Shown: piece by piece, positions 1 to 6,719 of the stretch | Layout: every line of letters begins with the position of its first letter | Numbering within the stretch: the first letter of the stretch is position 1 | Source: Iamia sp038233335 | GTDB lineage: Bacteria > Actinomycetota > Acidimicrobiia > Acidimicrobiales > Iamiaceae | DNA length: 33,433 nt | Assembly (NCBI GenBank): GCA_038233335.1 | Contig: JBBSME010000017.1 | Location: 1 to 33,433 of the forward strand | Direction of reading: 5' to 3' | The notes under the pieces: model-generated | The model's database searches: none | Seen by the model: only the letters and a program-made list of their open reading frames with translations | What the model was told of the DNA's origin: nothing | Program-made: the position numbers and the translations under genes

Positions 1-1
1 C

Positions 2-121
2 CACTTCCATCGCTCGGAGATCCTCCGCTCCCTCGGCGACGACGCCGCCGCCGAGCGCGAGCTCGGGCGGGCCCAGGCCATCAACCCCGACTTCTCGATC
101 CGCCACGCCGACGGTCCCTGA
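2..121 (+). CDS. C-terminal end of a TPR-type protein (partial)
   Basis: The window opens inside a reading frame that ends with TGA at 119-121. The visible 39 residues include a helix pattern (AAERELGRAQAINPDF) typical of a tetratricopeptide repeat: alternating small and hydrophobic positions followed by a proline turn, then a short tail SIRHADGP. TPR domains mediate protein-protein contacts, so the partner and role cannot be read from this fragment. It lies 72 bases upstream of the antiporter on the same strand, and the antiporter has its own promoter-like box, so the two need not be co-transcribed. The TPR assignment rests on one repeat only. Confidence 0.6.
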   Translation, partial: HFHRSEILRSLGDDAAAERELGRAQAINPDFSIRHADGP

Positions 122-181
122 CCCGCCGAGGCCCTGCGAACTGGCACGCGCCGCTCCGCCGGTCGCGACGGCGCGGCCCCC

Positions 182-187
182 TACGGT
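182..187 (+). promoter_or_regulatory. -10-like box, leaderless antiporter promoter
   Basis: TACGGT lies 6 nt before the ATG at 194. The spacing fits a transcript starting at or next to the start codon. No convincing -35 box is visible. Confidence 0.5.
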
Positions 188-193
188 GTGCCG

Positions 194-1408
194 ATGGACC
201 TGCTGCTGGCCTTCGCGGGGCTGCTGCTGCTCGCAGTCCTGGTTTCCAGCCTGGCCCACCGCACGGTGCTGTCGACCGCCGCGCTGTTCCTGGTCGGAGG
301 CTTCCTGCTGGGCGAGGGGAGCCTCGGGGTGCTCGACATCCGCCCCGAGGACGAGCTGGTGGCCACCTTGGCCGAGCTGGCCCTGTTCAGCGTGCTGTTC
401 ACCGACGGCATGCGGGTGGGCCTGGGCGAGCTCCGCTCGGCCTGGCGGCTTCCCGGCCGCGCCCTGGTCCTCGGCCTCCCGCTCACCCTGCTGGCCACCG
501 CGCTCATGGCGCACTACGTGGCCGGCCTGCCCTGGCTGGAGTCGTTCCTGCTGGGTGCGGCCCTCAGCCCCACCGACCCCGTCCTCGCCGCGGCCATCGT
601 CGGCCGGGAGGAGATCCCGTACCGACTTCGGAACCTGCTCAACGTGGAGAGTGGCCTCAACGACGGGCTCGCCCTGCCGGTCGTCGTGGTCCTGCTGGCC
701 GCCGCGGGAGCAGAGTCGGTCACCAACCTCGAGCTGGTCTCCGAGGTGCTGGCCGGCATCGCGCTCGGCGTGGCCATCCCCTACGTCGCCATCAAGCTGG
801 AGCGGACCCGGTACTTCTCGGCCGCCACCGCCTACGAGCCGCTGAACGCCTTCGCCATCGGGCTGTTGGTGCTCGCGCTGGCCCTGCTCACCCACGCCAA
901 CGTGTTCCTGGCCGCCTTCTCGGCCGGCATCACCGTGGCCACCATGAGCCCGGCCATGCGGGCTGCCTTCCACGAGTTTGGTGAGCTCGTTGCCGAGCTG
1001 CTCAAGCTGGGGGCGCTTCTTGTGTTCGGGGCGCTGATCTCGCTGTCGTTCCTGGGCGAGATCGGGGTGCGCGGCTACGTCTTCGCTCTCCTGGCCCTGG
1101 TCGCCGCCCGCCCCCTGGCCCTGGGCCTGGCCCTGCTGCGCTCCAAGCTCACCCGCAAGGAGACCCTGGCCGCGGCCTGGTTCGGGCCCAAGGGCTTCGC
1201 CTCGGTCGTCTACGGGCTGTTGATCCTCGACGCGGGGATCGCGCGCAGCGACCAGCTGTTCCACCTGGTGGCGCTGGTGGTGGTCGCCTCGATCCTGGCC
1301 CACTCGTCGACCGACGTGATCGTGGCCCGCTGGTTCGAGCCCGGCCCCGCTCCTCCGGAGGTGGAGGAGTCGGTCGATGACGCCGATCCGGTCGCCGAGA
1401 GCGAGTGA
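194..1408 (+). CDS. Na+/H+ (cation:proton) antiporter, CPA1 family
   Basis: A 404-residue polytopic membrane protein with about twelve hydrophobic segments from residue 3 to 380. It would exchange cytoplasmic Na+ or another cation for protons. The core motif region near residues 125-160 is clear: ALSPTDPVLAA followed by NVESGLNDG, the paired Asp/Asn-Asp signature of NhaP/CPA1 transporters. The short acidic C-terminus has no regulatory TrkA domain. A GTG at 188 could also start the protein, but ATG 194 is preferred because it lies exactly 6 nt after TACGGT and there is no ribosome binding site. The family is secure; the transported ion and polarity are not readable. Confidence 0.88.
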   Translation: MDLLLAFAGLLLLAVLVSSLAHRTVLSTAALFLVGGFLLGEGSLGVLDIRPEDELVATLAELALFSVLFTDGMRVGLGELRSAWRLPGRALVLGLPLTLLATALMAHYVAGLPWLESFLLGAALSPTDPVLAAAIVGREEIPYRLRNLLNVESGLNDGLALPVVVVLLAAAGAESVTNLELVSEVLAGIALGVAIPYVAIKLERTRYFSAATAYEPLNAFAIGLLVLALALLTHANVFLAAFSAGITVATMSPAMRAAFHEFGELVAELLKLGALLVFGALISLSFLGEIGVRGYVFALLALVAARPLALGLALLRSKLTRKETLAAAWFGPKGFASVVYGLLILDAGIARSDQLFHLVALVVVASILAHSSTDVIVARWFEPGPAPPEVEESVDDADPVAESE

Positions 1409-1460
1409 TCCGCTCGGCCGCGAGGTCCGGGCGCGGCCGACCCTGTGCCACGCTTCGGTG

Positions 1461-2759
1461 ATGCCGACCGAAGACGAGCCGTCTCGGGGTGACACCGGGA
1501 TCGGCGATGCCGTCGATGCGGGTTCGGCCCTGGATCAGCCCGGCGACGAGACCGGAGCCCACCGGGCCGCCGGCGATCGGCGGGCCTTCCTCGCCGGCGG
1601 GGCTGGCCTGGCCGGGGCCGGGGTGGCCGCCGCCGGCCTGGCCTACCTGTGGCGCGACGACGGCGACGCTGCGTCCACCCCACCGGTGGCCACCGCGCCG
1701 GCCGGGATGCCGCCGGGCGGGTGGCGCGACGCCACCCGTGACCACGGGGCGGCAGGGACGGGCGAGGGCGACGATGCCCCTGCCCTCCAGGCCGCCATCG
1801 ATGCCGCCGCCGCGGAGGGCGCGGGCCGACTGCGGGGCGGGATCGTCCACGTCGGCCCCGGGATCTACCCGCTGGGTGCCAGCCTCCAGATGCGGACCGG
1901 TGTGACCCTGCAGGGGGCCGGCCCGGGGACGGTGCTCCAGCTGCGCTCCGGCGTCGACGCACCGGCGATCGTGGCCGAGGCCGATCCCGACGGATCGCCG
2001 GTGGCCTACGTGGCGATCCGGTCGCTCACCCTCGACGGGTCGACGGGCAGCCAGACCAACGGTCGTCACGGCATCGCCATCAGCAGCAACAACTCCGGGT
2101 CGCAGACGCCCTACACCGGGAGCGACTCCTTCCCCGTGATCGCCGACGTCCTCGTCGCCTATTTCGGCGGCCACGGCATCGCCCTGGGCATCGACCCCGA
2201 GGGCGGGGAGGCCAACGTGCGGGGCGCCCGCTGCTTCAACGTGATCGCGTTCGAGTGTGCGAAGGCGGCCACCGACGGCGACCGGTCCGGCTTCCTGGTG
2301 CGCTGCACCGACGGTGCGCTGGTCGCCTGCGAGGCGGCCGGGTGTGGCGGCCCCGGCTACGACGTGGTCCGGGCCAACAACCGGCTAGAGGGGTGCAAGG
2401 GCTACTTCAACCAGACGGAGTTCCGCATCACCGGCGAACGCAACCAGCTGGTGGGCTGCCAGGCCCAGGACGGCTTCGGCGACGGGTTCGTCCTGGGAGG
2501 GCCCGGCTCGGGCCTGTCCGACACCTCGTTGGTCGGGTGCCAGGCCGACACCAACGCCGGCGCCGGCTTCCGGCTCACCGGGGTCACCGCGTCGGTGGTC
2601 TCTGGCCTCACCGCGTTCGTGCGGGGCGACGCGTCCTCGGACGGCCCGGGGGTCGTGCTGCGGGGCACCTCCCGATGCCTGTTGTCGGGCGCCGTCCGAG
2701 GGTTCCCGACCGCCGTGGACGGTGACAACCCCGGCGGGGTGACCCAGCTCGTCACCTGA
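1461..2759 (+). CDS. Tat-exported parallel beta-helix (pectate-lyase-like) protein
   Basis: The product is 432 residues if it starts at ATG 1461 (GTG 1458 is equally possible; the upstream in-frame extension overlaps the antiporter end and looks non-coding). A twin-arginine type signal is visible near residues 40-65: DRRAFLAGG followed by an Ala/Gly/Leu hydrophobic stretch. After a linker comes WRDATRDHGAAGTGEGDD, the usual opening of the pectate_lyase_3 / right-handed beta-helix fold, then repeated short strands rich in Gly, Asn and Val to the C-terminus. Such proteins bind or cleave polysaccharide, or act as structural surface proteins. No catalytic residues can be assigned with confidence. 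It follows the antiporter by 52 bases and is closed by the hairpin at 2792. Confidence 0.75.
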   Translation: MPTEDEPSRGDTGIGDAVDAGSALDQPGDETGAHRAAGDRRAFLAGGAGLAGAGVAAAGLAYLWRDDGDAASTPPVATAPAGMPPGGWRDATRDHGAAGTGEGDDAPALQAAIDAAAAEGAGRLRGGIVHVGPGIYPLGASLQMRTGVTLQGAGPGTVLQLRSGVDAPAIVAEADPDGSPVAYVAIRSLTLDGSTGSQTNGRHGIAISSNNSGSQTPYTGSDSFPVIADVLVAYFGGHGIALGIDPEGGEANVRGARCFNVIAFECAKAATDGDRSGFLVRCTDGALVACEAAGCGGPGYDVVRANNRLEGCKGYFNQTEFRITGERNQLVGCQAQDGFGDGFVLGGPGSGLSDTSLVGCQADTNAGAGFRLTGVTASVVSGLTAFVRGDASSDGPGVVLRGTSRCLLSGAVRGFPTAVDGDNPGGVTQLVT

Positions 2760-2791
2760 CCGGCGGCCGATCCCACCGCCCCGCGGACGCG

Positions 2792-2823
2792 GAGGAGCCC
2801 GGGTCCGAAGACCCGGGCTCCTC
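2792..2823. terminator. Strong hairpin between convergent genes
   Basis: A perfect 14-bp stem (GAGGAGCCCGGGTC with its complement) closes on a CGAA tetraloop. It sits between the stops of the beta-helix gene (2759, plus) and the fasciclin gene (2871, minus), so it can end transcription from both sides. There is no U-tract, as is common for high-GC actinobacterial terminators. Confidence 0.8.
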
Positions 2824-2870
2824 TCGATGCTGTGTTCAACCCTCAGGCGAGGGCTGCACCAGCGTCAGGC

Positions 2871-3584
2871 TCACGCAGCCGGCATCAGGACGCCGTCGAT
2901 GAGGTGGACGGTGGCGTTGGCGGTCTTCACGTTGCCGCAGACCACGGTGGCCGGGTCGCCCGAGTCGCCGACGACGGTGAAGGTGTCACCCTCGGCCTCG
3001 ATGGTGTCGGTCCCGTCGTTCAGGGCGGTGACCTCACCGGCCTCGATCAGCTCGTCGATGTCCATCTCGCCGACGACCACGTGCTGCTGAAGGATGGTAG
3101 CGAGGGTCTCCTTCTGGGCGGGGTCGGTGGTCAGGCTCTCGACGGTGCCCTCGGGGAGGGCCTCGAAGGCCGAGTTGATCGGGGCGAACACGGTGTACTC
3201 AGCGCTGGTGTCGTTCAGGGCGTCGCCCAGATCGGCAGCGGTGACCGCCGCGACCAGCGTCTCGAGGAGCGGGTTGTTGCTCGCCGCGGTGGCGGTGGGC
3301 TCCTCGGCCATGCCGGCGCTGGAGCCAGCACCGTCAGCGGGGATCTCGGAGCAGGCATCGCCCACGGGCTCGGGGACGTCGCCACCGGAGTCGGGGGCCT
3401 CGGTGGTATCGCCACCGTCGGGGGCCTCGGTGGTCTCGCCACCGTCGGGGGCCTCGGAGGTCTCGCCAGCCTCGGTGGTGTCGGTGCTGCTGTCGTCGCT
3501 GTCGTCGCGGCCACAGGCGGCGGGGATCAGCGACAGCGCGGCCAACAGGGCCAGCAGTGTCAGGAAGGGCTTCTTGGTACGCAT
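2871..3584 (-). CDS. Fasciclin (FAS1) domain lipoprotein
   Basis: The product has 237 residues. Residues 1-24 form a basic n-region and hydrophobic core ending LIPAAC, a likely but imperfect lipobox with Cys24 as the lipid anchor. Residues 25-75 are a low-complexity Asp/Glu/Thr linker with three imperfect copies of a nine-residue unit (ETTEAPDGG type). Residues 100-237 form one FAS1 domain: NNPLLETLVAAV, then YTVFAPINSAFEALP, a central QQHVV, and a terminal VHLIDGVLMPA. FAS1 proteins of the MPT70/MPT83 type are secreted adhesion-like proteins of actinobacteria. The molybdoenzyme gene upstream on the same strand may be a functional partner, but hairpins separate the two genes. The start has AAGAAG directly before ATG and GAGGA 11 nt upstream. 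Confidence 0.88.
   Translation of the reverse strand: MRTKKPFLTLLALLAALSLIPAACGRDDSDDSSTDTTEAGETSEAPDGGETTEAPDGGDTTEAPDSGGDVPEPVGDACSEIPADGAGSSAGMAEEPTATAASNNPLLETLVAAVTAADLGDALNDTSAEYTVFAPINSAFEALPEGTVESLTTDPAQKETLATILQQHVVVGEMDIDELIEAGEVTALNDGTDTIEAEGDTFTVVGDSGDPATVVCGNVKTANATVHLIDGVLMPAA
3379..3462 (-). repeat. Three tandem 27-30 bp coding repeats
   Basis: Units at 3379-3408 (30 bp), 3409-3435 (27 bp) and 3436-3462 (27 bp) encode the repeated acidic linker of the fasciclin lipoprotein. Units 2 and 3 differ at one base. The near identity suggests recent slippage or duplication, so copy number may vary between strains. Confidence 0.8.
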
Positions 3585-3614
3585 CTTCTTGGGTGTCCTC
3601 TCAGGGTGGGTTGG

Positions 3615-3632
3615 CGACCGATGATCCGGTCG
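3615..3632 (-). promoter_or_regulatory. Inverted repeat upstream of fasciclin gene
   Basis: CGACCG and CGGTCG are separated by ATGATC, 31-48 nt before the fasciclin start codon. The position suits an operator or 5' leader hairpin. No regulator is identified. Confidence 0.35.
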
Positions 3633-3639
3633 TTCCAGG

Positions 3640-3652
3640 CGAACCCGGTTCG
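3640..3652 (-). promoter_or_regulatory. Palindrome CGAACC-C-GGTTCG upstream of fasciclin gene
   Basis: Six-base arms flank a single central base, 56-68 nt before the fasciclin start. It resembles a dimer-binding operator. The CGAAC/GTTCG arms recall the mycobacterial LexA box, but the spacer is 3 rather than 4 bases. Confidence 0.35.
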
Positions 3653-3823
3653 GGCGCCGGGGTGTGTTCGGGGCCCCCCGGGGGGCGGATGGGTCGGGGG
3701 CGAGGATTTCTGGATGGCCGTTGGAGCCGTGCGGTCCGTCACCCCTGGTCAGGCCGCTGCCCGTCGCCCGTCTCGGTCGCCGGACGACGCAGGGCTGGGC
3801 TGCCTCCTGCGCCCCCGGACGCG

Positions 3824-3857
3824 GCGGAGGCCAGGGCGACGCTGCCCTGGCCTCCGC
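3824..3857 (-). terminator. Second (distal) hairpin after molybdoenzyme gene
   Basis: A perfect 14-bp stem (GCGGAGGCCAGGGC with its complement) has a 6-nt loop. It lies 40 nt beyond the stop codon of the molybdoenzyme gene on the minus strand, and there is no U-tract. Confidence 0.7.
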
Positions 3858-3864
3858 GTGGTGG

Positions 3865-3889
3865 GGACCGGTGGTGGTGCCACCGGTCC
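3865..3889 (-). terminator. First (proximal) hairpin after molybdoenzyme gene
   Basis: A perfect 10-bp stem GGACCGGTGG/CCACCGGTCC has a 5-nt loop and starts 7 nt after the stop codon. With the larger hairpin just beyond, it forms a tandem terminator. Confidence 0.65.
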
Positions 3890-3896
3890 GGGCCCC

Positions 3897-5729
3897 TCAC
3901 TCCTCGATGGTGACCCGCACGGTGTGCCAGCCGGTGGCGCCGTCGGGGAGAGGGTCCTTGCGCTCCATCGGTTGGGTCTCGCCGTCGCCGTCGGTGGCGC
4001 GAGACCGGATGGAGTGCAACCCGGGGGTCGCGTCCCACTCGTAGGTCCACTGGCGCCAGGTGTTCTTGTTGAGGGCCTCGCCCATGGTCGCCTCGGCCCA
4101 CTCGCCCTCGTCGATGCGGACCTCCACCTTCTCGATGCCGCGCGTCTGGGCGTAGGCGACGCCACCGACCATGACCTTCCCGGGCGGGAAGTCCTCGAAG
4201 CTCCGAGGGGTGTCGATCCGGCTCATGACCTTGATGGGGGCCTTCTCGGCGTAGCCCCGGGGCACCCAGTAGCTCTCGAAGGCATCGAAGGTGGTGATCT
4301 CGATCTCCTTCAGCCACTTGATGGCCGACAGGTAGCCGTAGATGCCCGGGGTCACCAGGCGGACGGGGAAGCCGTGGCTGATGGGCAGCGGCTCCCCGTT
4401 CATGCCGATGGCCACGATGGCATCGCGGTCGTAGGCCGCTTCCAGCGGGAACCCGCCGGTGTAGTCGTCGACGGAGCGGCCGACGACCTGGTCGGCACCG
4501 TCCTGCACGCCGGCCTCGTCCAGCAGCTCCTTCAGGGGGAAGCCCAGCCAGCGGGCGTTGCCCACCAGGTTGCCACCGATCTGGTTGGAGACGCAGGTGA
4601 GGGTGATGTCGTACTCGTTCAGGTCCCGGTCGATGATGTCCTCCCAGGAGATGGTGAGCTCCTTCTCGACCATCCCCTTGACGGTCAGCTCGTAGCCCTC
4701 CGTCTTCACCTGGGGCGTGGTCAGGTTGATGTCGATGCGGTAGAAGTCGGGGTTGGGGGTGGTGACGGGGGCAACCCCTGGCGGGTTGATGGCCACCGCG
4801 TCGGAGATCGGGGGGAGCGGTTCCACCGGCTTGGGGAGGACGAGCTCTTGGCGGCTGGCCGCGGCGCTGTTCCGCCCAGCCAGGAAGCGACCGGTGCTGG
4901 CCACCGCGCCGGCCAGGATCACGGTGGTGCCGGCGGCGATGAGGAACTGGCGGCGGGGGGGCATGGCGTCCGGTGCACCGGAGGTGACGAGCACCTTGTC
5001 GGAGTCGAGCTCATCGGGGTCGGCGTCGTCGTCGTGGACTGGAGGGATGGCCTGCTCCTCGACGTCGGCCCTGGTCTCGCCCCCGAAGGCGAGGGCAGCC
5101 GGAGGCCGGAGGAGGAACAGGAGAACGCCCACCGCCGCGACCGCGCCGATCACCGACGGCCAGAGTGCGATCAGGATGCCGACGTTCATCTGGTCGACGG
5201 TGGCCAGCACGCCGGTCAGGGACACCACTCCCACGATCCCGGCCGCGACCTTGGGGAGGCGCCGGGCCAGAGGCCCGAGGGCCATGCCGATCAAGGCCAG
5301 GGTGATCAGGGTGCCGATGATGAGGGCGCGCTTGTCATTGGTGCCGAAGGTCTCGATGGCGAAGTCCTTGGCGCCGGAGGGCACGTTGTCGATCGAGAAG
5401 CTCCCGACGGCGACCACCGGAGAGCCGGCCGAGGTCACGATGCCCCCCACCAGCTCGCCCACCGCCACACCGGAGGCTGCGGCCAGGAGCCCGGCCACCA
5501 TCGCCTTGCGGGTGTCGGCAGGGAGCAGGGCCAGACCGACGCCGATGACGGCGAGGAGGGTCAGGCCGGCGGTGACCCAGGCGTTGCCCGAGGGAGGGCT
5601 GTCGGCGGCCACGATCTGGATGATCTGGACCAGCAGTGCGACGACGAGGAGGACCCCGGCACCGAGGGCGACGAGGTAGGCCGGGTGTCGGTCGCGAAGG
5701 TTCTGCCAGGTGGAGCGAAGGGGGTTCAC
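3897..5729 (-). CDS. Membrane-anchored sulfite-oxidase-family molybdopterin oxidoreductase
   Basis: The product has 610 residues in two parts. Residues 15-207 hold about six transmembrane segments, followed by an acidic linker (220-245) and then RRQFLIAAG with another hydrophobic segment (262-280), which resembles an internal Tat-type anchor. Residues 325-490 are the sulfite-oxidase-type molybdopterin-binding domain. Cys379 in ITLTCVSN is the expected molybdenum ligand, and YDRDAIVA and HGFPVRLVTPG are conserved features. Residues 495-610 match the Mo-cofactor dimerisation domain. The enzyme probably acts outside the membrane as a reductase or oxidase; the substrate is unknown. Start is GTG 5729 with no clear ribosome binding site. 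It is followed by tandem hairpins and the fasciclin gene. Confidence 0.88.
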   Translation of the reverse strand: MNPLRSTWQNLRDRHPAYLVALGAGVLLVVALLVQIIQIVAADSPPSGNAWVTAGLTLLAVIGVGLALLPADTRKAMVAGLLAAASGVAVGELVGGIVTSAGSPVVAVGSFSIDNVPSGAKDFAIETFGTNDKRALIIGTLITLALIGMALGPLARRLPKVAAGIVGVVSLTGVLATVDQMNVGILIALWPSVIGAVAAVGVLLFLLRPPAALAFGGETRADVEEQAIPPVHDDDADPDELDSDKVLVTSGAPDAMPPRRQFLIAAGTTVILAGAVASTGRFLAGRNSAAASRQELVLPKPVEPLPPISDAVAINPPGVAPVTTPNPDFYRIDINLTTPQVKTEGYELTVKGMVEKELTISWEDIIDRDLNEYDITLTCVSNQIGGNLVGNARWLGFPLKELLDEAGVQDGADQVVGRSVDDYTGGFPLEAAYDRDAIVAIGMNGEPLPISHGFPVRLVTPGIYGYLSAIKWLKEIEITTFDAFESYWVPRGYAEKAPIKVMSRIDTPRSFEDFPPGKVMVGGVAYAQTRGIEKVEVRIDEGEWAEATMGEALNKNTWRQWTYEWDATPGLHSIRSRATDGDGETQPMERKDPLPDGATGWHTVRVTIEE

Positions 5730-5744
5730 AGCCAGGGTTCGGGG

Positions 5745-5819
5745 CCGAGCCCCTCGGCGGATGGTCGGCCGCCCCGATGACCCTGTGACCTGGGGTCGGG
5801 CTCGCCGCCGGGGGCTCGG
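5745..5819 (-). repeat. Long-range inverted repeat between two minus-strand genes
   Basis: CCGAGCCCC at 5745-5753 pairs with GGGGCTCGG at 5811-5819, bracketing 57 bases that themselves contain short hairpins. It starts 3 nt after the phosphotransferase stop and fills most of the 93-base gap to the molybdoenzyme start. It may be a terminator or leader structure. Confidence 0.35.
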
Positions 5820-5822
5820 GGC

Positions 5823-6719
5823 TCAGCGCAGGCGCCACGGGCGGGGGGCGTGGCCGGTGGCCACCGTCGCCACCCGGACATCGGACTCCTCGGCCGCCGC
5901 CGCTGAGCGGTGGCGGTTGGCCAACCCCCAGCAGGCAGACCACAGGGCCCACACCTCGTCGAGTCCGAGCTCCGCGACCCGGTCGCCGAGCGGGGCCCCG
6001 TAGGCCCCGTCGAAGGCCGCCAGGTCGGTGGCCGGTCGCCCGTACCACCGGACGAAGGCGGCGGTGGGGGCGGCGTCGAAGGCCCGAGGACCCCAGCCGG
6101 CCAGCTCCAGGTCCACCAGCACCGGGCCGTCGCGGCCGACCACCACGTTCCCGTGGTGCAGGTCGCCGTGCAGCACGGACCCTCCATCGAGGTCGTCGAA
6201 GGCGGCCGGCCGAGCCCGATCTGCGGCCGCGTGCCACGACGGCTCCAGCCGGTCGGCGGCCCGGCGGAGCACGGCCACCTCCGCGGCGGCCCCCTCGACC
6301 AGGCGAAGCTGCGCTCGACCCGCGGCCACGGGATCGCACGGTGCCAGTGCGGTGCCGTCGACGCGGGCGGTGGCGGTGTGCAGCTGGGAAGCGAGGGCCC
6401 CGAGGGTCGCCGCATCGACGGCGGCGTCGGGATCGACTCCGGGGATCTCGTGCCACGCGGTCACCGACCACCCGTCGATGGAGGTGGGGCCGCCCCGGAC
6501 GCGAGCGGCCGGCACGCCGGCATCGGCCAGGACGGAGGCCACCGTCGCCTCCGTCCGGGGCCCCTCTGCGCCGGCCGGCACCGCGAAGGTCCTGACCTCC
6601 GAGGCCGGGAAGCGGACGACGTGGCGGCTGGCGGTGCGGACCACCGTCGCGCCGGTGGCATCGAGACCGAACGCGGTGGCCAGCGCGGCGATGGACGGCG
6701 GCGCCGTCGGTGCGGTCAC
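5823..6719 (-). CDS. APH-family phosphotransferase (aminoglycoside phosphotransferase fold)
   Basis: The product has 298 residues with a protein-kinase-like fold. Residues 184-191, HGDLHHGN, are the Brenner-type catalytic loop (Asp186 base, Asn191 metal ligand). VLVDLE at 200-205 supplies the second metal-binding Asp (Asp203). The N-lobe has the pattern RFPASEVRTFAVPAG, but no clear invariant lysine is visible. The family includes antibiotic kinases, choline, homoserine and maltose kinases, and many uncharacterised members, so the substrate cannot be named and resistance should not be assumed. GTG 6719 overlaps the DUF885 stop by 4 bp (GTGA), so the two are probably translationally coupled. 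Confidence 0.8.
   Translation of the reverse strand: MTAPTAPPSIAALATAFGLDATGATVVRTASRHVVRFPASEVRTFAVPAGAEGPRTEATVASVLADAGVPAARVRGGPTSIDGWSVTAWHEIPGVDPDAAVDAATLGALASQLHTATARVDGTALAPCDPVAAGRAQLRLVEGAAAEVAVLRRAADRLEPSWHAAADRARPAAFDDLDGGSVLHGDLHHGNVVVGRDGPVLVDLELAGWGPRAFDAAPTAAFVRWYGRPATDLAAFDGAYGAPLGDRVAELGLDEVWALWSACWGLANRHRSAAAAEESDVRVATVATGHAPRPWRLR

Larger units (their letters stand above)
3585..3896. other. 312-base intergenic region between fasciclin and molybdoenzyme genes
   Basis: No convincing gene is seen; open frames here are GC-rich shadows. Reading toward the fasciclin gene, it holds tandem hairpins next to the molybdoenzyme stop (3824-3889), a C6G6 palindrome at 3674-3685, and two inverted repeats (3640-3652 and 3615-3632) 31-68 nt before the fasciclin start. 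It appears to combine the terminator of one gene with the control region of the next. Confidence 0.6.

Noticed and set aside
3379..3462. Possible CRISPR-like or regulatory repeat array
   Set aside because: The units are adjacent without spacers and encode an in-frame peptide repeat of the fasciclin lipoprotein.
3640..3652. LexA/SOS box
   Set aside because: The CGAAC/GTTCG arms fit but the spacer is 3 rather than 4 bases, and the downstream gene is not a repair gene.
2832..5780. Very long plus-strand open frame (about 980 codons) opposite the fasciclin and molybdoenzyme genes
   Set aside because: It is antisense to two well-recognised genes and its translation is low-complexity Gly/Asp/Val/His sequence typical of GC-rich shadows.
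5823..6719. Antibiotic resistance gene
   Set aside because: The catalytic motifs show only the APH fold; most chromosomal members act on other substrates, and nothing in the sequence specifies an aminoglycoside.
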